Below, piece by piece: positions 57,621 to 64,000 of a stretch of DNA of 64,000 nucleotides (within the stretch, counting starts at the first letter, position 1; each line of letters begins with the position of its first letter). The DNA is taken from NCBI RefSeq assembly GCF_030272615.1, contig NC_081408.1:337806793-337870792 (forward strand), read 5' to 3'. A program made the translations under genes and the position numbers. Below the pieces are notes generated by a model. That model was not told where the DNA came from and searched no databases. It saw only the letters and a list, made by a program, of their open reading frames with translations. This stretch comes from Cryptomeria japonica (taxonomy: Eukaryota > Streptophyta > Pinopsida > Cupressales > Cupressaceae).

Positions 57621-58388
57621 TGTTAGGATTCCCAAAGATACTGAGAGGGGGGGTGATTCAGTATCTAACCGGTTAAGTGATTTTCTTAACTTATTAAATG
57701 AAAAGCATTCCAAAACTGTGTACTGGTAAATCAAAATTAAAGTAGTAAATAAGAACAACAACCACAACATGAAAGACACACCATGACAGTATTTTTAACA
57801 AGGAAACCCGGTGTGGAAAAAACCTTGGTGGGATTTGCGACCCACAATATTCGCTTACTGGCCAATAAGAGAATATTACTATTACAATAGGGGCCTGCAC
57901 ATGCAGGAAGGCCAACCGTCTAAAGCTCACTGCTTACATACAAAAGAGAAGTCTCACTGACTTACAAAAGTGGATTATGAAAATCCAATGTCATGTACTG
58001 CTACAAAAGGCCATCTGCTATGCCAGATCCAGTACCGGTTTAAGCTCTGCAACTTCCAAAACCTTTATACCAAACTCTACCTTAGTATTCACACATAATA
58101 TCCATCATACATACTACATACAAATGTTCTCTAAGATCTCATACTTATATATGAGCCTTATTATAATATGCATTTTCAAAAAGATATTACGATTAATTAC
58201 ATTTTGCAATAAATAAAATCCTGTCAGCCAGGGTGCCGGTAATCAATCTTTTCGGTGTCGGTGAATGTATGCTAATGTAGAGTCTGTCAGTGCCGGTGCC
58301 TGTCGATATCATATGATTGTAAGGTTTCCATCAATGACAATACCTTCAATCACCTACAATTTCTCATTGGAGTGTGCATTTTCCAATA
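57621..58388 (-). repeat. 5' LTR, copy 2
   Basis: 768 bp, pairing with 51700-52483 with near-identical blocks such as AAGTGATTTTCTTAACTTAT. The first bases are TATTGG (TG mutated to TA). It contains CCTGCACATGCAGG (57894-57907). Confidence 0.88.
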
Positions 58389-59195
58389 GGGAACGACCCC
58401 CAATCGAAAGCTACTTTCCCATATGATACTAGACCATAATCCAACGAACTCCTAAAACCCAGGTATACACCAGGACAAGCATACGAAGTTCAATATGGTA
58501 GGAATACCTACATGGTCAAACAAGTCTACATGCGAGGTGCATTGACTGATGGTTCTCTGACTAGAGACACGACCAATTATGGTCAACCACATACCAACAT
58601 ATCAACACTCGCATAAAGGACATGACTGGATACAACACCATCACATGAAAACAGTCAAAAATCAAGATCAAGGACATAAGCAGGTACCCAAATCAACATA
58701 CGATAATATCCAACAATTACAATCAAGGACTCGCCATTTCTTAAGAAAATCTGAATATAGAAAATTAAACATGCATAGGCATAAATCAGAAAAGATAATC
58801 TTTTTCCATATTGTTTAAACATTAAAATTGATCTAGTTTTCTAATGGATCTAAGTTTGATTACAATCTGTCTACCTTGTCTAGGTACATGACGTTCATGG
58901 TTTACTAACTCACTATAGTTCATTTGCCTCATACAATAACATAAATATGTCATCATGAGTTTCCAAACCAAATCCATAAGAATATAATTAAATAAATATT
59001 AATCAACTAAAAACACCATATTCATTTTTCAAAATAAAACATCATTTTGTATTGGTTCGAAGACAAATTATCTTACTTATCTTTTCCAGAACTAAGTTTT
59101 GCTTTTCGGATAAAGGAAATATACATTTAAAGAAACCAAAAATAGATAAACATTTCCCAATTAACAAAATATTTCCTTGCGTATATTTAAACAAA

Positions 59196-59216
59196 TATAC
59201 AAACCTAAGATATTAA

Positions 59217-59303
<87 letters not shown>

Positions 59304-59327
59304 TAATTAATATCTTAGGTTTGTATA
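59196..59327. repeat. 132-bp near-perfect palindrome with (TG)13(TA)17(CA)11 core
   Basis: The left arm TATACAAACCTAAGATATTA, ATTAG, (TG)13 is mirrored by (CA)11, CTAAT, TAATATCTTAGGTTTGTATA. The unique 25-bp portions of the arms are exact reverse complements. Only the microsatellite lengths differ slightly. A further TATATA run follows at 59324-59339. Confidence 0.95.
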
Positions 59328-59609
59328 TATATATATATACACCTTAATTAATAAATTCATAAATTAACAACAATTAATATATATTTAAAAATATACATTA
59401 ATTAATAAAATAGAATTTCAATACTAATTAATGTATATTTACAATTATAGAATTAATTAATAATAAACTAATCATCAATTATTATTTAATGACTGAATTA
59501 AATAATAATTAGAACTTATTTAAAATGTAATTATTATTATATTAATATATTTTTTTTTAACAACAAAAAAAATACAAAAATGAAACCCAATGGGATACCT
59601 ATGTGGACA

Positions 59610-59700
59610 CCCACGTGGGCCCCTTGGCAGCACACACTACCTATTGGTAGCAAATCGCTACCAACTGGTAGCAGCCGCTACCTTTGGTAGCCCCACTACC
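59610..59700. repeat. Alternating GGTAG/CTACC array, next to a G-box palindrome
   Basis: CTACC and GGTAG alternate at 59637, 59646, 59658, 59667, 59678, 59686 and 59696, spaced 8-12 bp. Just upstream is the palindrome CCCACGTGGG (59610-59619), a G-box core. The stretch is GC-rich within very AT-rich DNA. Function unknown; it may be part of a promoter or leader of the surrounding LTR. Confidence 0.7.
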
Positions 59701-61099
59701 TTCCTGCGTGGTGGGGTTTGCTTGCCATGTGGGGGGTAGTATATTTTATTTTTCTTTTATTTTATATATATTTTTATATTGTTTAAAATATAAAAAACCT
59801 CAGTTAAAAACACAGTCTCAGACTGAGACTTAACAAATAAAAATGAATTTCCAGAATTCAGGTTTTCACATATATTTGAATTTAGAAACACCAGAACTAA
59901 AATAGGCAAATTTCCTCAACCAGAAAACCATATATGGGCAAAAAGAATCATTTTCACAAATTCACTCAACCAATCTGCCAAACTCCAAACTAAATTCCAA
60001 AAGGAAACTTAATCTGAGAACATTCAATGGAGATTTAAACAAAATTTATGGGAATCAGCCAAACCCATTTTTTTAAATTTTGAAAACCAATTTGAACAAC
60101 CAAAAATGCAATCTGGAGGTTTGGAAAGGAAGCAAGGAGGGTTTAAGTTCAGAAATTAAACTACAACTCTTCCATTTTTCCCCAAATATATGAGATTATT
60201 GCAATCACAACCAAAACCCTTCAAAATCCATAAAATCTCCATTTAGCAAAGAAATGAAAGAGATAAACTAGAAACCTACCTTATTTAGCAATCTTGAAAA
60301 GATTTGATGGAGAGCCCAACCTGCAAGCTCAAGAAATATTTCTTCCCCCAAATGCCAAAAATTTCTCCATCCAAAAATAATTTTCCAAAATAACTCTCCA
60401 AAAATAATCCTCCAAAAATATTTTTCAAACCTAGGTTGAATGGAAGAATGTTTGACCAAAATTCATATTTTTGGATTTAAAATACTTTCTTTTAAATAAA
60501 ATGAAAAATCATTCTTTTCAAACTATTTCAATATGCTAAACTTGCTTTTCTTTTAAAAAAATGATTTTCTCAATTAATTGAAACTAATATTTCTATTTCC
60601 AAAATGCCAAAGAGGGTAGATTATTTCTATTTCGAATAAAATTTAATCTTTCCTTTCAAAATGTATAAACTGAATAAATTCATCATTTTAAAAATAACCA
60701 TTTAAATCGAACTTGCTACAAATAGGAATTGTGCAATTCTAATTAATGATTAATCACACAAGAAGGGGTCCTATTTAATTTAGTCCCTTAGTTACTAATG
60801 CGTAAAAAACACATTTAATCAAATTAAATACTAAGGATTAAATACTCAATTTTACCACACGCAAAACACGCAACCCAAGAAAGCCAACCAGATACACGAC
60901 CCGCATACCCAACCAAAGGGGATACTGATGGATGACTGATGATGCTCACTTGAGCATGACTAGGGTAAAACGAGGGTCTTACGACCACCTAATCCAATCT
61001 CTAAGGACCAAAGAGGTACACTCAAACCTGCAATCCCAAGTGGAGATGAACCTTGTACCTATGCGGTACTGTACCTGCAAACTCCTACAACAATGAGTC

Positions 61100-61140
61100 A
61101 CAGACACACGCACGCACGCGCACACACACACACACACACA
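61100..61140. repeat. (CA)n / CACG microsatellite
   Basis: ACACACGCACGCACGCGC followed by an uninterrupted CA run. Confidence 0.9.
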
Positions 61141-61329
61141 TTTAATGAAAGTGTTAGCTCAAGATTAATAACATGAATTAGGAGAACAATTAAACTTACA
61201 TAAGAATCGATGCGAAAGCACATTAACAGGCACACACAATAATCATAACATTTGACTATAACATTATAACATGGTAAACTAACCAAGGTCAAACTGAGAT
61301 TAGAATTTGATTAGGGCAGGGGTACTACA

Positions 61330-62176
61330 TGTTTACTCATGTTAACCTTAGACACTTGGTGTCTAGGGCTATCTTGGGATGATCCTTCAACATCCTGAAT
61401 TGATGTTGTTATATCAACAATTATATCCCCAAATCTATCCTTGAGAGATGGTGAATTGTCTTTGCCTTTTTCACTCTCCTAGGAGATTTTGTAATTGCAT
61501 CCTACAAGGTTACATTCAAGAGGATGAACTTTTCCTTCTTCTTTAAAGTGAAACTTAACCACTGAGGCATAGTGTCATCTTGTTCTCCTCCTTGCACCAT
61601 TACATCCGCGGTGATCCTATGAGCTTCTATATTTTGATCCTTCTCTTCTTCTTGGTGCTCTTCATCCAATTGTCCTTCTTGTTGTTTTGGAAGAGTTGGT
61701 GGCCTTTGTTGGAGTTGGGAAACTTGTTGAGAAAGATTAGCTTGAAGGGACTAATTTGGATCAGGTTGTTGTTGTTGTCTTGCTATCTCTTCCAACTTCT
61801 TAGAAACTTCTTCAAATGGTCTTTCTGTTTTAGTTTCGTGTCTTTTCTCATTTCCTCCTAGTTGTTGAAACAATATTTCTTGGTCTTGAGGAGTGAGGAC
61901 CATTATTTCATCGTGTTCATCATTTTCACCATGATGTGCTTCTTCATCCGCCTCTTCTCCCATAAATTGTACATAAATTTCCATTGCTTGCACCTATACC
62001 ATTGGCTCTCCTATAGCTTCCAATTGATTTTCTGGTTGGGTTGCAACATGATCCTCCTGTGGTTCTTTTTGTTTCTTTTCAACTTTCATCTTCTTTGCTA
62101 CAACCACAATTGGTTCATCATCTTCATCAGAATATGTCTCAACATTATGAATGATAACCCATTCTTGGGTTGACAC
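61330..62176 (-). pseudogene. Upstream half of an unidentified ORF interrupted by the 50349-61329 insertion
   Basis: It starts MSTQEWVIIHNVETYSDEDD at 62176, with a basic stretch (KKMKVEKKQKEPQE). A TAG at 61994 is followed in frame by EIYVQFMGEEADEEAHHGEN, VLTPQDQEILFQQLGGNEKR and a Gln run before a stop at 61751. In other frames SLQANLSQQVSQLQQRP, VVKFHFKEEGKVHPLEC and, near the break, TTSIQDVEGSSQDSPRHQVS can be read. The composition is acidic/Gln-rich, then charged, with no catalytic motif. I do not recognise the family. The style (charged, helical, repeatedly broken) is that of a retroelement-borne ORF. The upstream context of this element lies beyond 62176 and no LTR was found for it. 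Confidence 0.5.
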
Positions 62177-64000
62177 GGGGGGAGGTGTAGCCTGTTGTTG
62201 TTACCAAATTTTTGCACATGCTAAATTTGGTGGCCTAATGAGGCCTTGTATTCATTCATATTGAAAAGGTACACAAATGTCCTACTGAACATCACTAATC
62301 TAGATTTGATTATAGTTGTCATTTTTCAGTTTTTGTGCAAATACATAAAACAAAAGAATATTCTACATTTTTGCATAAATTTTGTATTTGTATTCACACT
62401 GTAAAAATCAGAGTCCCACACAAGTCGTAGGATTAGCCTCATTTGATTCATGATACATGAAACAAGTAAAGAATACATTTGATAAATGTAAACGGTATAT
62501 CTAACTGTAATGAAAAAAGACAAAAGGGAAGTGTTCCATCATTGCCTACACGGTGATATTTAAACTTTTGTCTTCCTCTAGCTATGATTGAATGTCTCAA
62601 ATAAGGCGGCTCCAAGTTCTCTTAGTTTTGCAAAAAATGAATGAAAGAGAAAAGGTTAGAGAAAAAACTCCAAGAAATGATGAAGTAAATGCAATCTGCA
62701 TTTCTACATCACAATTAGACATATCACATACAGTTATCAGAGGCATCCATTAAGTGTTAGTCATCAAGATTAGAAGGGAAAAAGAAGGAGTTCAAATTCA
62801 CTGAAGCTTTCAGCTTCATCATGTTTTTGCTATTATGTTTGTTCACTATGCAGGCATAGTAAAAGTCTTGATGCTGATTTATGAATTATGCATGTGGGGT
62901 AAAATGAGCTCCCACAAGGGTTGAGCCTAGTGTGCACGTAATCTAAGACAAGGAGCTACAATAACATATCCCTATCTGAAAATGTGTCAGGAATTGCAAT
63001 GTAAAAAATTGAATATCATGTCCAAAAACATGATAGGAAGGAATAGAAATGTAGCAGTAAATAGTTGCAAATAGATATAATGCAATGAGTTTCAGTACAC
63101 ATGTCACTATCAAAATGTGATAGGAAACACAAAAAAAATGCATAGCTACAAGAGAATATAAGTTATATTGATAACAAGTACAAGACTGAGCATTCAATAG
63201 CAATGTGTGGAGCATTGAAGAAGTGATGGCCCATTCCTAAATACCACTAATGCCGCCATGCAAGAAGCAATAATAAAAAATATCATTGTCCAAAATATGA
63301 TAGAGATTGGTAACAACAAGAACATATCACAACGAATCAGACCAAACAAGGAGCAAAATTGTGTCTTTGTATATTTTGCATCTATGCCATTAGAAGTTTT
63401 ATTGAGACCTTTGAACAACAACATCCTTGAATCTCTCAAGGGTGGATTTGAAAAATGTGATAGACAGTTCATGAGAATGATCTTAGATCATAAAAAGATA
63501 GTAAATACAACTAAGGGACTGTGGAAGAAATCTACAGACAACAACATTGAGGTTTAGAGAAACCATGAGGCCCAAGAGCATAGAAAATGTTCATTAATGA
63601 GAAGTCCAGCTAAAGAGAAGATTCTAAACAAAATATATGATAGATATTTTCATTATTGACAGTCCAAGAAGTATGCAAACTTTCAAAGGCATAATGGAAG
63701 CACTATAATGGATGGTGAATGCATATATTGCAGTAAAAAATACAGTCACGGTGTTTTAGTTGTTTCTAAAAAAACCCAGATCATAAATGTTATGATTTTT
63801 TCACATAATTTAGAAAGTGAAGAAACAAAAAACCCAGAAAATCTCTAAAAAACCCAATTCATGGATTTTGCGATAATTTCACTTTTTTGAAAGGGTAAAA
63901 AGAGAGAGATTTCATAACCAAAGATTCATTCTTAAACAGAGGAAAAGGACAGTGATCTTTGAAATTCAAAGAAGCGCACAAGAGAATGTATGGAGAATTC
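62177..64000. other. Unassigned AT-rich DNA with one weak ORF at 63258-63557
   Basis: No LTR or domain was recognised. 63258-63557 (+) is open for 99 codons (SQRIRPNKEQNCVFVYFASM, LRPLNNNILESLKGGFEKCD). Past its stop the same strand can be read as GECIYCSKKYSHG, a C-X2-C motif that could be a relic of a zinc-finger transposase or host gene. The evidence is weak and the product unknown. Confidence 0.25.

Larger units (their letters stand above)
51700..58388 (-). mobile_element. Pol-less two-ORF LTR retrotransposon, copy 2 (6.7 kb)
   Basis: It is the same family as 42710-49192, in inverse orientation and nested in the 50349-61329 insertion. The 5' LTR is 57621-58388, the PBS is a perfect TGGTATCAGAGCC (57618 down), and the PPT (AAATGGGGAGAT, 52495-52484) abuts the 3' LTR 51700-52483. 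The TSD is AGGAA/GGGAA (51695-51699, 58389-58393), one mismatch. Gag-like ORF and ORF2 follow in the same order as copy 1, again without any pol domain. The two copies being this similar in structure shows a real family with a defined genome plan, not chance decay of a full element. Confidence 0.88.
50349..61329 (-). mobile_element. Long TG...CA insertion, probably a ~4.3-kb solo LTR, carrying the nested copy 2
   Basis: On the minus strand it starts TGTAGTACCCCTGCCC (61329) and ends GTGGTGGGGCATTACA (50349). Flanking pentamers TATTT (50344-50348) and TGTTT (61330-61334) match at four of five. Removing it with one flank copy restores a continuous frame in the interrupted ORF, which confirms both ends. 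After subtracting copy 2 (51700-58388) it is about 4.3 kb and has no gag/pol. A long solo LTR of a Gypsy-type element is the simplest reading. It contains the palindrome at 59196-59327, the GGTAG/CTACC cluster and a CA repeat. Confidence 0.7.

Noticed and set aside
61580-62173. Plus-strand hydrophobic ORFs resembling membrane proteins
   Set aside because: They are the antisense of the acidic/Gln-rich minus-strand ORF, which continues in frame across a proven insertion.
1-64000. CRISPR arrays, bacterial operons, rRNA or tRNA genes
   Set aside because: The repeats seen are LTRs, microsatellites and diverged tandem copies; introns, TATA boxes and plant LTR elements mark the DNA as plant nuclear. 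No tRNA cloverleaf or rRNA core was recognised; the tRNA-like matches are retroelement primer sites.

Overview
The window is plant nuclear DNA, most likely from a gymnosperm with a large repeat-rich genome (a conifer-type genome is my inference). It is AT-rich. Nearly all of it is old, nested, decayed LTR-retrotransposon sequence, with at least six element families. Only one ordinary host gene is visible: a three-exon small LEA/KIN1-like stress protein on the minus strand (CDS 26230-26725).

Layout. 1-6168: remains of Ty3/Gypsy-type elements, with a 2-unit ~302-bp tandem repeat, a long leader, a broken gag (2217-3300), an LTR fragment fused to that gag, an antisense plant-mobile-domain (PMD) pseudogene, a polypurine tract and a 3' LTR (5411-6168). 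9798-12756: a minus-strand Copia-like element with two LTRs, PBS and PPT but no gag/pol. 13238-21335: two tandem internal+LTR units of one element carrying a long unidentified ORF, probably of the Tat/Ogre type. 22318-23400: a probable solo Copia-type LTR. 26230-26910: the LEA gene with TATA box, ABRE-like motif and poly(A) signals. 30725-39690: a minus-strand non-autonomous Copia-like element with a perfect 5-bp target-site duplication (TSD), split by a complete but dead chromovirus (31219-37435: gag, protease, RT, RNase H, integrase, chromodomain). 42710-49192 (+) and 51700-58388 (-): two copies of one pol-less LTR element encoding a coiled-coil/zinc-knuckle Gag-like ORF and a ~1,070-codon unknown ORF2. 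The second copy sits inside a ~4.3-kb TG...CA insertion (50349-61329), which itself splits another unidentified minus-strand ORF (62176-61330 and 50348-49800). Removing the insertion and one TSD copy restores the reading frame across the break.

How the parts work together. Only the chromovirus encodes a recognisable polymerase, and it is broken. The other elements have intact-looking transposition signals (LTRs, tRNA-iMet PBS, PPT, TSD) but no pol, so they must have been mobilised in trans. The most unusual item is the two-ORF element. Both copies keep the same layout: gag start about 71 nt after the 5' LTR, then a TATAAA box 144-146 nt upstream of ORF2. This suggests that ORF2 is, or was, an independently transcribed captured gene. 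Coordinates of LTR ends come from TG/CA ends, PBS/PPT and TSDs read by eye; no alignments or database searches were run.
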